From the NCBI RefSeq assembly GCF_000378345.1, contig NZ_KB899545.1, forward strand, positions 558,001 to 622,000: a DNA stretch of 64,000 nt, read 5' to 3'. Positions 55,534 through 64,000 of this stretch are shown here, in pieces. Position numbers and translations under genes: made by a program. This DNA comes from Hirschia maritima DSM 19733 (lineage in GTDB: Bacteria > Pseudomonadota > Alphaproteobacteria > Caulobacterales > Hyphomonadaceae). Numbering within the stretch: position 1 is the stretch's first letter; each line of letters opens with the position of its first letter. The notes below the pieces were generated by a model, which saw only the letters and a program-made list of their open reading frames with translations, had not been told where the DNA came from and did not search any database.

Positions 55534-55875
55534 GGGTCTGGTCTTCCCTTTGTTTTAAAAGGTGAGCCCGGGAATTTTTTCCTCAAGCCCTCCGCTCTTT
55601 TGGCGGGTATGAGAACAAACTATCAAATGAAACTGGATTATTGGTTAACTAAAGCGCCAAATTTCCTAACAATTATGGTTACTTAGCTGTTTACCTTAAC
55701 AACAGAATATCAAATTTTAGGAACTCAGGTTAATGCGCAGAACCGCCAAAATGTGCGAATTCCCATGATTTGAAGGCTTTTATGATTAACAAGAACTGGA
55801 ACATTCAATTTTTTTCGAAAAAAAAGTAAGATTTCCCTTTGCAAATAAATTTAGTTTATGTATGAACAGCGCCTC
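55534..55875. other. Intergenic region between rlpA and tRNA-Ser
   Basis: AT-rich promoter region for rlpA (leftward) and the tRNA gene (rightward). I see no ORF, repeat or structured RNA. Confidence 0.4.
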
Positions 55876-55966
<91 letters not shown>

Positions 55967-56050
55967 ATGGACAATCTTCAAGAAAATAATATCCTTTAAT
56001 TTCAACTTCCTAATGCATCTGAGAGACTTCAGAATGCAAAAGTTCCGAAA

Positions 56051-56086
56051 TTTGCTGCACATTTTGCTACACATTTTGCTGCACAT
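56051..56086 (+). repeat. Three tandem 12-base repeats upstream of integrase
   Basis: Three head-to-tail copies of TTTGCTGCACAT, the middle one with one change (TTTGCTACACAT), 15 bases before the recombinase start. They are placed like arm-type binding sites of a tyrosine recombinase or its excisionase between the tRNA core site and the int gene. They read as MCSK repeats on the minus strand, which is only an artefact. Confidence 0.7.
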
Positions 56087-56101
56087 TGGGGGATTCGAAC
56101 T

Positions 56102-57372
56102 GTGACTATTGTTAAACGCACAAACACCTATCAATTAAGGCGCAGAGTCCCCAAACGTTATAAAGCAGTTGAATCTCGAGAAACTATTTGGATCAGCCTT
56201 CATACAGATTCACAGAGCATTGCAAAAAGAAAAGCGGTAGATGCTTGGGAAGAGCTTCTTCAATCATGGGAAGCCAAGCTCGCAGGTTCCTCTGATCATG
56301 CCCAAGAAAGATATGATGCAGCACGGGAATTAGCTAACATACGTGGCTTTAGCTATATGGATGTCAGTGCAGTCTCAAAACTGCCTCTAGAGAATTTGTT
56401 AGATAGAATAGCTCAATCAAGCCAAAGCAAGGTGAGCCCGACGCAATTGAAGCAAAAGCCCTTTTAGGTACTGTAGAAAAACCCAGCTTTTCAATTACAC
56501 AAGCGCTCGAGCTGTATTGGGAACTCTCGAAAGAAAAAACCATCGGTAAAAATGCAGATCAATGCAGACGATGGAGAAACCCAAGAATAAAAGCGATTAA
56601 AAACCTAGTTAATGAAATCGGAGACAAAAAATTAAGTGAGATCACTCGAGACGATATGCTCGATTTTCGGCAATTTTGGCTAGAAAGAATTCAAACGGGG
56701 GAAGTCACCGCAAACAGTGCCAATAAGGACCTAATACATATTGGGGATGTCTTAAAAACCATCAACAGCATGAAACGCCTGAATCTTGAATTGCCTCTTG
56801 GAGAGCTTTCTTTTAAACAGGGAGAAAAGAACACGCGTCCTCCTTTCAGCGTTAGCTGGATAAAGAACAACATTCTTGCAAACGGTGCCCTCTTGCACCT
56901 CAACGATGAAGCAAGAGGTCTCCTAATTGGGATGATCAATACAGGTTATCGTCCCTCAGAAGGTGCGACACTGACTCGACAAACTATATTTTTGGATACA
57001 GCAATTCCCCATATATCTATTGAGCCTAACGGTCGACAACTCAAAACGCCCCATTCTCGTCGAAAAATCCCTTTAACTGGCGTTTCTCTTGAAGTTTTTA
57101 GAGAATTTCCTGATGGGTTCCCTAGATATAAAAAACAGTCTGCACCGAGTGCGACAATCAATAAATTTCTTAAAGATAACGGGCTCCTAGAATCTCCTCA
57201 ACACTCTATGTATTCGTTAAGACATTCTTTTGAAGATCGGATGCTTTCTGCGGGCATAGACGAAAGAATTAGAAGAGACATTTTTGGACATACTCTAAAC
57301 AGAGAACGGTATGGTCATGGTGCATCTCTCGATCATGTAGCTCTATTATTCAGCTGTAGCGTTTGTAGATAA
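56102..57372 (+). pseudogene. Tyrosine recombinase/integrase, frameshifted
   Basis: Phage/island integrase of about 420 residues, broken by one frameshift between about 56407 and 56466. The first frame (GTG at 56102) has the N-terminal arm-binding part NTYQLRRRVPKRYKAVE. The second frame carries the core-binding domain and the catalytic domain with the first arginine in NTGYRPSEGATL, the RHSFEDR box, FGHTLNRERYGHG with the nucleophile tyrosine, and then ends soon after. The second frame has no start before ATG 56656. Unless programmed or an assembly error, the enzyme is inactive. It lies just after tRNA-Ser(UGA). Confidence 0.85.
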
Positions 57373-57543
57373 AAAGCGCATAGCACTAGCAACTTCCTTC
57401 AAAATCTTATCTTCTTTGTTGGGATGGGATTTATCATCTTGCTCTACAACACTTATAGAACCTGGTGCCCTCGCCGTTATGCTCAAAATGAACAAAAATT
57501 CTGCCACCAAACAAGCGTCACAAAGTTTTACAAAAGTCTCGGT

Positions 57544-59409
57544 TTACGCAGGAATCCTGAGTTGATTAGCTCGATTGGTAATTTCATTTTCGCCGGGATT
57601 ATCAGTGAGCACTGGCACATCACTGCTACTTGTTGCCTCGGCCCGTAAGGTTCTTAGGACCTGGCTTGGTGGCAACGTAGAACCTGAAAACAAGTGTTGT
57701 CGCGCTACAGTCAGTGCTTCAAAAAACGCTGGCAAAAGCGATGTGTAACGAGATGAAAGTTCCGGCATTACCAACAATGCATCGAAGTGTTGCCCCGATT
57801 CATGTTCGTAATATCTCAAATGCTTGGTATTTGTTCCTGAGGCGAACAAGGAGGCTACATAAGCGCGAGACGAATGGTCAACGGATATCAATGAATCACA
57901 TCGCCCATGAATAATGATAGTTGGCTTCTCTTTACCGTGAGCATTGGCGAAGGTTTCTTTTGCACCCGCGCGAACGCGGCGACCAGAAAACCCTCCTTTT
58001 GTTGCAAGTCTTCTTAGCTCGATCGCATCTTCCAAACTTGGATGTATATCGCGATTTCTATAGATTGTTAAGGCCCCGCCACCGGGGGAAAGCCCCCCAC
58101 TAAGTGCGCTATAGAAGCGGATCGTCTCTGGTGTCTCTGGCCCAAGGCAGTCTAGTTGTTGCCCCAACTCATCGGTTTTAGCGAGATGGACGGAAGCACC
58201 GATGGGATCTGAGTGAACGGGATAACGTCCGTTGGCACAAACGAATGTGTGACTGACGGACGGCCAAACCTGCATGAAAGACATAGCGTGCAAGAGATGA
58301 TCTGATTGGGATAAGAACCCAACCATATGTATTTTTGACAAGGCGTCTTCAGCCCGCTCACAAGACGTTCGTCCGGATAAAACATGACGTCTTCCAAGTT
58401 CTCTAGACCAATTCTCCAACCGCGTTTCATTGGACAAGTTGACTGCTGCGAAGGGGCTATTGCGGAGGTCTGGAGCCAAAAGAGCGGCAGGAACAAGTAA
58501 GTTCATTGCCGTGGAATAATCGAGGAGCGACCTTCCAGGCTGCTGAAGCAGCCGATCGCCGACAATGACTTGGAAAGGATCTCGAGAGCACGGTGTAACG
58601 TTGGGCTCAAGAGCAACAACACCGTCTAAACACCCGCGGTCGTCTTTTTCCATCGCCTTCAAAACCGCTCCGCCACCGTTTGAAACACCTGCAGCGATCA
58701 CCGCTAACTCATCGCACCCTTGAATGCTTATTGACCGATTATTGCGACCAGTTATTCGCGCAATAGAGTACTCAGCAGCCGCGATGACCGAATCCGGCCA
58801 AGATGCTTCAATATTATCTTCGCTATGAGCATGCTTCAGGGCAATAACGTCAGAGTTGGACTTGCTGAATCGCTTGAGTGCTGAGGATTTAGGTAGCCGA
58901 AAGTTTGTTGGCGAGTCTTGGTCAGCGATCGGCTCAAAGTTTGGAGCAAAGCAAGTATCGGGGTTTAGTATTTGAACGCCGCCTGTTCCTTTATCGCAAA
59001 GCGCTACTGCACACCCGGACGAAAGTGCCCAAGCCCCTACATCTCCGATCGCACCTGTTACACCCCTCGATCCCGATGACGGCGCAACGATAAGCGTAGG
59101 ACGGTCGGTGTCAAATGCTTTCGGGATAAGTAATTTGACTGTAAAAGCATGCGCCCATCCCTCAAGCTTAAGGAGGCAAACATGCTCCCATCCTTCAACT
59201 TTTTCGAATGCATTTGAGAGGAAATGATCGTCGCTCGAAACATTGACAAGATCTCTGATGTCTTTGTGGATCGCCGCCATTCTGGGCGTAGCGTTCTCGG
59301 GCAAATCCGAAGACCTTAATCCACTAAACCCTAACCCCGCAGTCAACAAGTCATCTGTGCTAGAACGCAGAACTGGCTCTGCTTCCCACACGATACTCCA
59401 CGTACTCAT
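57544..59409 (-). CDS. D-(-)-3-hydroxybutyrate oligomer hydrolase-like enzyme
   Basis: A 621-residue alpha/beta hydrolase of the 3-hydroxybutyrate-oligomer hydrolase family, which releases 3-hydroxybutyrate from oligomers left after poly-hydroxybutyrate breakdown. Hallmarks are APSSGSRGVTGAIGDVGAW, the nucleophile elbow AAGVSNGGGAVL with Ser243, a later acidic region GRCDSLISVDHSS and a histidine near HESGQHFDALL. No signal peptide is visible, so it likely acts in the cytoplasm or needs another route. AGGA precedes the ATG by 9 bases. It follows a TonB receptor by 22 bases, and an AraC gene lies upstream, all on one strand. Confidence 0.83.
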   Translation of the reverse strand: MSTWSIVWEAEPVLRSSTDDLLTAGLGFSGLRSSDLPENATPRMAAIHKDIRDLVNVSSDDHFLSNAFEKVEGWEHVCLLKLEGWAHAFTVKLLIPKAFDTDRPTLIVAPSSGSRGVTGAIGDVGAWALSSGCAVALCDKGTGGVQILNPDTCFAPNFEPIADQDSPTNFRLPKSSALKRFSKSNSDVIALKHAHSEDNIEASWPDSVIAAAEYSIARITGRNNRSISIQGCDELAVIAAGVSNGGGAVLKAMEKDDRGCLDGVVALEPNVTPCSRDPFQVIVGDRLLQQPGRSLLDYSTAMNLLVPAALLAPDLRNSPFAAVNLSNETRLENWSRELGRRHVLSGRTSCERAEDALSKIHMVGFLSQSDHLLHAMSFMQVWPSVSHTFVCANGRYPVHSDPIGASVHLAKTDELGQQLDCLGPETPETIRFYSALSGGLSPGGGALTIYRNRDIHPSLEDAIELRRLATKGGFSGRRVRAGAKETFANAHGKEKPTIIIHGRCDSLISVDHSSRAYVASLFASGTNTKHLRYYEHESGQHFDALLVMPELSSRYTSLLPAFFEALTVARQHLFSGSTLPPSQVLRTLRAEATSSSDVPVLTDNPGENEITNRANQLRIPA

Positions 59410-59431
59410 AGCTAATTCCTAATTGACAGGC

Positions 59432-61747
59432 TTAAAAGCGATAGATCAAACGCAGATCATATGTTCGCGGTGCGCCATAAAAACCGGTTTCGACACCTGG
59501 GAAAGCGGCCAAATTAAACCCCTGAACAAGTATGCTCTCATCCCCAATATTGCGGATACCTGCTCTTACTTCCCAGCGATTGTCAGGAGTCTTGACAGAT
59601 GCAAATGCGTTAGACAGCCAATACGCATCCTGTCGAAGGTTTGTTGAGTCTGTGACCTCGTTCGCATAAGAGTCGCGATAAGCTAAATCTCCATGCAATG
59701 TAGCTTTCAAGGAGGGACCAAGGTCAAATTCATAGGTTGCAGCAAAGCTTCCACTGACCTCAGGCGTGTTTACAAGATCGCGATCACTTACGTCTGTTCT
59801 GACCCCGCCGACTAGAATTTCAAACTCGTCATACTGGGCGTCAAGTAAGCCAAGAGACATAGACAAGGTCAAGCCGTCTGCAGGCTTCGCAAGTAGCTCC
59901 AACTCTAGCCCTTGAATTGTTGCAGCAGCCGCATTTGTAAACAAGTCTACGAAGACACCAGATACTGGGTCTGCACCGAAAGAAGTTACCTGGATATCGG
60001 TATAGTCGTTGAAAAAGTATGCAGCATTGGCAACGAGATGACCATCATACCAGCTCGATTTTGCGCCCGCTTCATATGCCCATACGAATTCGGGTGCAAA
60101 TGGCTGAAACCCAAAGTCGCTATTGGCGCGCCCTGAAAACCCGCCGCTCTTAAACCCGCGTGATGCAGACCCATAGATCAATAGATCTTCGGTCGCTTTG
60201 TACGAAAGCGACACTCTCGGCGTGAAGGCTTCAAAATCATCTTCGCCCTGAATAACAACACCCGGCGTCCCAACACCGCTCAAGAAAGAAGGTGTGTCTT
60301 CAATAACCGATACGGCCGGATCGAAATAGTTCTCAAAACGGCGAGAGGACTCTTTATTCTCAATCGTATAACGTGCTCCCAAGCCAAGACTTAGGCGATC
60401 GCTTAGATCATAAGAGAGATCTCCAAACACTGCGTATGAATCGGTGATCTGATTTGTGTCAGCAAGTGATGACGTGGCCAAACCAAAGACTGTGACCGGG
60501 AACCCGAATAAAGCTGCTGACAAATTATCAACACCGCTGAGCGTTAAATCATCATCATGGAAATAATAGAGCCCGCCCGTAAAAGTAAGCCTCCCCCGAT
60601 TGTCGTAAGCAGCTCTTAGTTCTTGGCTGAACTGAGATTGTTCTTGATTTAGATATACATCTAGCAGTTTCAGAGGAGATCCGTCCGTGTCCAAGTTCAA
60701 TTCAAAATCGAAGCTACGATACGATGTGATTGACTCGAGGGTCCAGGCCTCTGTGGCGTCTAAACTCGCACGCACGGTCACGCCATAAGCATCGATGTTG
60801 GACAATCCCCCGGCATTTACGCCGACTTGAAAAGGATCTTGAGAAGCAGCAAATGTTTGCAGTGTGGCCGGAGCACCGTTAGGGTCAGGAATGCCCGTTA
60901 CGGATGTTCGACGCGATGGATTACGTGAGGTATCAGGTCGGTCCCGGCGAACATCCAACGTAATATCAAAGTCAAAACTATCATTCGGAGTGAAGTAGAG
61001 GCCGGCACGGCCGGAAAGACTGTTGACGTCACCATCATCTCGTTCTGTAAAGACATTGGTATTGAATCCGTCGCGCTCGGAAAATGCAAACGCCCCTTTT
61101 GCATAAACACGCCCCGCTATAAGCGGACCGCTAAGTCGCCCTTTTGCAATAACTGAGTTAAAGTTACCAAATCCAATTTCGGCATATGCCTCCGGCGTAT
61201 CCGTTGGTCGCTTGGAGACAAACTTTACGGCCCCCCCAATTGTGTTCCGGCCATATAGTGTTCCCTGAGGGCCTCGAAGTACTTCCACCCGTTCGACGTC
61301 GAAAAGCTCTAAAAAGGCAGCCTGTGAGCGCGCAATGAATACATCGTCTACGTAGACGCCAACACCTGCATCCGCGAAAGCGAGACTGTCATTCTGCCCA
61401 ACCCCGCGAAGATAAACAACCGCGTTTGACGCGTCGCCCTCATCAAAATAGAAGTTCGGTGTTACGTATTGCAGGCCCGAAACGTCATCCGCTTGCAAAT
61501 CAGAGATTCGCCCTTCACCGAAAGCGGAGACCGCGATGGGGACCTCTTGCAGTGATTCAGCGCGTCGACGAGCGGTTACGACGACTGTATCTAGACGACC
61601 TTCATCTGCTTTTTCTTCTACTAAAGTTTTTTCTTGAGCCATTGCTGGATGTGCTAGGCTGGAAAGGGCTATAATTGAGGCTCCTATCCAAAAGTTGACA
61701 ACTCTTGATTTGTCCTTGATCTCTCTGGCATAAGGCTTACGGCTCAT
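59432..61747 (-). CDS. TonB-dependent receptor of accessory region
   Basis: A 771-residue outer-membrane receptor. A long signal sequence (cut after AMAQ, about residue 38) is followed by the TonB-box region LDTVVVTARRRAESLQEVP and the plug (about 60-170; VYLRGVGQNDSLAFADAGVG, VLRGPQGTLYGRNTIGGAV). The barrel ends in the aromatic motif TYDLRLIYRF. The plug type is the one common in sphingomonad/caulobacter receptors for organic substrates rather than siderophores. Being co-transcribed with a 3HB-oligomer hydrolase, it may import hydroxybutyrate oligomers or a related ester. AraC lies upstream. Confidence 0.9.
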   Translation of the reverse strand: MSRKPYAREIKDKSRVVNFWIGASIIALSSLAHPAMAQEKTLVEEKADEGRLDTVVVTARRRAESLQEVPIAVSAFGEGRISDLQADDVSGLQYVTPNFYFDEGDASNAVVYLRGVGQNDSLAFADAGVGVYVDDVFIARSQAAFLELFDVERVEVLRGPQGTLYGRNTIGGAVKFVSKRPTDTPEAYAEIGFGNFNSVIAKGRLSGPLIAGRVYAKGAFAFSERDGFNTNVFTERDDGDVNSLSGRAGLYFTPNDSFDFDITLDVRRDRPDTSRNPSRRTSVTGIPDPNGAPATLQTFAASQDPFQVGVNAGGLSNIDAYGVTVRASLDATEAWTLESITSYRSFDFELNLDTDGSPLKLLDVYLNQEQSQFSQELRAAYDNRGRLTFTGGLYYFHDDDLTLSGVDNLSAALFGFPVTVFGLATSSLADTNQITDSYAVFGDLSYDLSDRLSLGLGARYTIENKESSRRFENYFDPAVSVIEDTPSFLSGVGTPGVVIQGEDDFEAFTPRVSLSYKATEDLLIYGSASRGFKSGGFSGRANSDFGFQPFAPEFVWAYEAGAKSSWYDGHLVANAAYFFNDYTDIQVTSFGADPVSGVFVDLFTNAAAATIQGLELELLAKPADGLTLSMSLGLLDAQYDEFEILVGGVRTDVSDRDLVNTPEVSGSFAATYEFDLGPSLKATLHGDLAYRDSYANEVTDSTNLRQDAYWLSNAFASVKTPDNRWEVRAGIRNIGDESILVQGFNLAAFPGVETGFYGAPRTYDLRLIYRF

Positions 61748-61897
61748 CTGTTTTCTCTCCCGAATGTCTCCGAGCTAACGTCGGAATTACATTCTAGATA
61801 CCAATCACTGAACCATATTGGCCATGACGAAAACGATCTTCGATAGGTAACAAAATCGCTCAAATGTAGGCAACAAACATTCTACATGGGGCATTCA

Positions 61898-62914
61898 TCA
61901 AGTGCTTTGCAATTGCTTTTGATACGCCGCAGGCGTCATCCCTACCCAGTTTTTAAAGGCGCGTGAAAAGCTGCGTACATCTGAATAACCGAGGGACATA
62001 GCAACTGATGTTGGTGTTTCCCCCGCTCTTAAGAACCGCTGAGCTCGAGTTTGCAGCATTCGAGATCGTAAGTCACGAAACCCGACATTTTCATCTGCGA
62101 GTCGTCGGCGCAGTGTTGCCAAACTGACTCCAAGGTTGGACGCAACAATTTGTTGATCTTGTGGACCTGCCTCTAACGCTTGTAAAACGAGTTCAGACCA
62201 GGACCTCGCTTGATGATGCACGTCGCCATGTTGGACTGCGTCAAAAATACTGAGATAAGCGTTCTCATCTATTTGTTTGACCTCGAGATCAGCAATTCGG
62301 CCATCATACTCGATGCTGTACGTTTCAGCGTTAAATTCAATACGAGCCCGCATATAGTTTAGAAAAGCACCTGGATCTTGGGTTGGACTTCTCTTGGTTG
62401 TAATTTTAATAATCCGGTTAGCTAGCGACGCACCCGTCAGTTTTTCGAACAAGCAGTGAAGTGAAAACAATATGCTTTCAATGAACGCATTACTAAGGCC
62501 TTGAAATCTCGAAGTTGTGTAAGGAAAATCCGTGTCGTCAATCTTGTAAACAAGGCGCTTCGCAGTCATGCTAATACTATTGTATGAGCCTCCATGCGCA
62601 ACATTGTACCCCTCCGCTAATCTATGAAAGACGTCCTTTAAGGCAGTACCTTCGGAAACGCTGCCAACAAGAAACGGGGTGGTACCAACCATGATTTGCC
62701 TAGATGACCCTTTACAAGTTTCATCGTCTGAAGCTTCTACCAGGCAACGCAAAAGCCGATTATATTCCATAATAACCAGTGTGTTGTTTTCCGCGGAATT
62801 GAAAAGGGACGCCGGTAGTTGCAATTCTTCAAGCAAGCGAGATTTGTTCAAACCGCACTCGAGAATCAAGGGTTCAATAAAAGCAAAGTCATGATGTTCT
62901 AAGCGAAGTGGCAC
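61898..62914 (-). CDS. AraC-family transcriptional regulator
   Basis: A 338-residue regulator. The N-terminal part (about 20-200) matches the arabinose-binding-like domain of the OruR/ArgR group rather than a cupin. The C-terminal double helix-turn-helix is at about 232-335 (IVASNLGVSLATLRRRLADE, then SVAMSLGYSDVRSFSRAFKNWVG). It lies 150 bases upstream of the TonB receptor on the same strand, so it probably activates the receptor/hydrolase genes in response to their substrate. The effector is unknown. Confidence 0.9.
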   Translation of the reverse strand: MPLRLEHHDFAFIEPLILECGLNKSRLLEELQLPASLFNSAENNTLVIMEYNRLLRCLVEASDDETCKGSSRQIMVGTTPFLVGSVSEGTALKDVFHRLAEGYNVAHGGSYNSISMTAKRLVYKIDDTDFPYTTSRFQGLSNAFIESILFSLHCLFEKLTGASLANRIIKITTKRSPTQDPGAFLNYMRARIEFNAETYSIEYDGRIADLEVKQIDENAYLSIFDAVQHGDVHHQARSWSELVLQALEAGPQDQQIVASNLGVSLATLRRRLADENVGFRDLRSRMLQTRAQRFLRAGETPTSVAMSLGYSDVRSFSRAFKNWVGMTPAAYQKQLQST

Positions 62915-63098
62915 GAGGCATCCTTGGCATCATAGTTTCCACAAGTTAGACTATTTTTGTAGTTGGGAGCAAGCTGTTCGGATCACCAAAACGAGATTCC
63001 AACGAAGTCCCCTGCCCTAATTCGCTGAGTTTATACCCATTTTTCAGACACACTGCGCAAGAAAATAGTCGTGTTGCGCGAAATAGAAAAAGCAAGTT

Positions 63099-63403
63099 GA
63101 AGCAGCATCGGATCTTCCAATACCAACCATTGATCCAGATGCTCGCGCTATGGCTTCATCTGGGAACGGGACAAATGTTATGGGTTATAATGTACAGAGT
63201 GTTGAAGATGCCGAGCATCCATTTGGCACGATCAAATCACAGATGGGGACGCACCATTTTCCTACCAAAACACTGAAAATATCAAAACAAAGATGAGTTT
63301 ACAAATTTTGGCTTACAATCTGAAGAGAATGATCTCCATCTTCGGTGCCGCTCCCCCTCATCGAGAAGGTGAGTACCTTAATTTAAGGAAACTCATGAAC
63401 TAA
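63099..63403 (+). pseudogene. IS1182-family transposase remnant
   Basis: Two pieces of one transposase in different frames. The first (from 63099) reads DPDARAMASSGNGTNVMGYN followed by VQSVEDAEHPFGTIKSQMG. The second (to the TAA at 63401) reads KMSLQILAYNLKRMISIFG. In intact IS1182-type transposases the GYNVQ block and the EHPFGTIK block lie well apart, so there has been an internal deletion besides a frameshift near 63270. The 5' part of the gene and the inverted repeats are missing. It marks the block as recombination-prone accessory DNA. Confidence 0.78.
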
Positions 63404-63483
63404 AATCACGACATTATGAAAACTGTCGCTAAGTCTTTTTGCGGCCTCGGCCCCAAACGGTCTGATGAACATTTATGTAAATA

Positions 63484-63517
63484 AAAGCGATTGTTGGATT
63501 AATCCAACAAACGCTTT
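63484..63517 (-). terminator. Terminator after YbhB-like gene
   Basis: Long palindrome AAAGCG-a-TTGTTGGATTAATCCAACAA-a-CGCTTT with one mismatch pair, then AT-rich sequence. It lies about 30 bases past the stop codon of the leftward gene and probably ends its transcript. Confidence 0.7.
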
Positions 63518-63548
63518 ATTCGTTTTAGTATGGCGTTAATGCATGTTA

Positions 63549-64000
63549 TTAGCGTGTATAGACTGCAGTGATGGTAGATGATGCTATGCTATTTGCATTC
63601 ACCATATAGCCTGCTAAGGCATTGCTGACTGTGCCGTCCATCTCCAACATCGTATCTAAAGCATGAATAGTAAACTGGTAACGGTGGACCTCACCTACAG
63701 GGGGACATGCACCACCAAACCCCTTGGAGCCATAATCATTCGATAGCTCGATGACATTCTTAGGGAGCTCATTACCGCTTTTTAAGGATGAAACATCAGC
63801 CGGGATATTGAAGGCAAACCAATGCCACCAACCAGAACCTGTTGGCGCATCAGGGTCATACACAGTAATAGCGAAGCTCTTAGTATTCTTTGGCACACCA
63901 GACCAAGATATTGACGGAGCTAAATTTCCTCCACTACAACCAAAACCTTCAAAGACCTGTTCGGAAGCCAGCTGCTTGCCTTCTTCTATGTCTGTGCTGA
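63549..64000 (-). CDS. YbhB/YbcL-type (PEBP) protein, cut by right edge
   Basis: Phosphatidylethanolamine-binding-protein family member; the frame is open to the window end, so about 150 C-terminal residues are seen and the start is missing. Motifs are GFGCSGGNLAPSISWSGVP, ITVYDPDAPTGSGWWHWFAF and GFGGACPPVGEVHRYQFT, which form the conserved ligand pocket. An internal ATG-like start at 63896 would cut off the first of these, so it is not the true start. Function in bacteria is unclear; the fold binds small anions or lipids. Confidence 0.9.
   Translation of the reverse strand, partial: STDIEEGKQLASEQVFEGFGCSGGNLAPSISWSGVPKNTKSFAITVYDPDAPTGSGWWHWFAFNIPADVSSLKSGNELPKNVIELSNDYGSKGFGGACPPVGEVHRYQFTIHALDTMLEMDGTVSNALAGYMVNANSIASSTITAVYTR

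Larger units (their letters stand above)
62915..63548. other. Gap between AraC gene and YbhB-like gene
   Basis: About 630 bases with no intact gene. The middle (63099-63403) is a decayed transposase, and the right end has a terminator hairpin (63484-63517). The left 180 bases hold the AraC promoter and nothing else I recognise. Confidence 0.5.

Noticed and set aside
56051-56086. Possible CRISPR array
   Set aside because: Only three 12-base repeats directly adjoining each other, with no spacers and no cas genes in the window.
56084-56100. Second att core with TTCGAA near the integrase start
   Set aside because: Only the palindromic TTCGAA and a G run are shared with the tRNA T-arm; the tRNA 3' end itself is not repeated.
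57424-57648. 74-residue ORF between integrase and hydrolase
   Set aside because: It overlaps the C-terminal end of the hydrolase gene on the other strand and has no recognisable features.

Overview
The window looks like the chromosome of an aerobic, heterotrophic alphaproteobacterium of the Hyphomonadaceae/Caulobacterales kind; a low-GC genus such as Hirschia is my guess. Evidence: the gene order murA - DUF2948 - hisD - UPF0262 - phosphatase - infA - maf - RNase E/G - yacG, a direct-repeat alphaproteobacterial LexA box (GAAC-N7-GAAC), an Entner-Doudoroff sugar operon, and TonB-dependent receptors. The DNA is rather AT-rich by eye, with two stretches of apparently higher GC (the mutasome region near 36-41 kb and the accessory block near 57.5-63 kb).

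Layout. 0-4 kb: RND efflux operon (outer membrane factor, adaptor, pump; the pump runs off the left edge). 4.4-10.3 kb: NasT-like ANTAR regulator, then a TonB receptor, a TauE/SafE permease and a Tat-exported PLP aminotransferase. 10.6-14.6 kb: tRNA-Ser(GCU) and a zinc-type locus: DUF3299 protein, ABC permease with a very large His/Asp loop, ABC ATPase, and a divergent ZIP transporter, with a Zur-like palindrome between the two transcription units. 14.6-18.3 kb: an unusual group made of a stand-alone RyR-domain protein, a two-TM/TrkA-N/RyR channel-like protein, an unknown 83-residue protein and an SPFH-type membrane protein. 18.5-26.2 kb: FAD monooxygenase, then zwf-edd-glk-eda-pyk. 26.5-31.6 kb: phenylalanine/tyrosine catabolism (phhA, hpd, VOC protein, maiA, fahA, phhB) with a divergent Lrp-type regulator. 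31.6-35 kb: lipoproteins including an S41 protease, and a KAS III-like enzyme. 35.5-41 kb: SOS mutagenesis cassette imuA-imuB-dnaE2. 41.2-48 kb: tRNA-Thr, an overlooked 53-aa gene and the murA-yacG housekeeping run, then tRNA-Phe. 48-55.5 kb: amidohydrolase, then dacC-like/tmk/holB/tatD/MBL and rlpA. 55.9-63.5 kb: an integration site at tRNA-Ser(UGA) with a frameshifted tyrosine recombinase, a 3-hydroxybutyrate-oligomer hydrolase/TonB receptor/AraC trio, and a decayed IS1182-type transposase. The right edge cuts a YbhB-type protein.

Working together: glucose goes through G6P and KDPG to pyruvate in one operon, but no 6-phosphogluconolactonase gene is in the run. Phenylalanine goes to tyrosine, homogentisate and then fumarate plus acetoacetate, but no classical homogentisate dioxygenase is in the operon; a VOC protein sits where it would be expected. 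The most novel-looking assembly is the RyR/TrkA-N/SPFH group at 14.6-18.3 kb. All functional calls are from reading protein motifs by eye; no database search was run.
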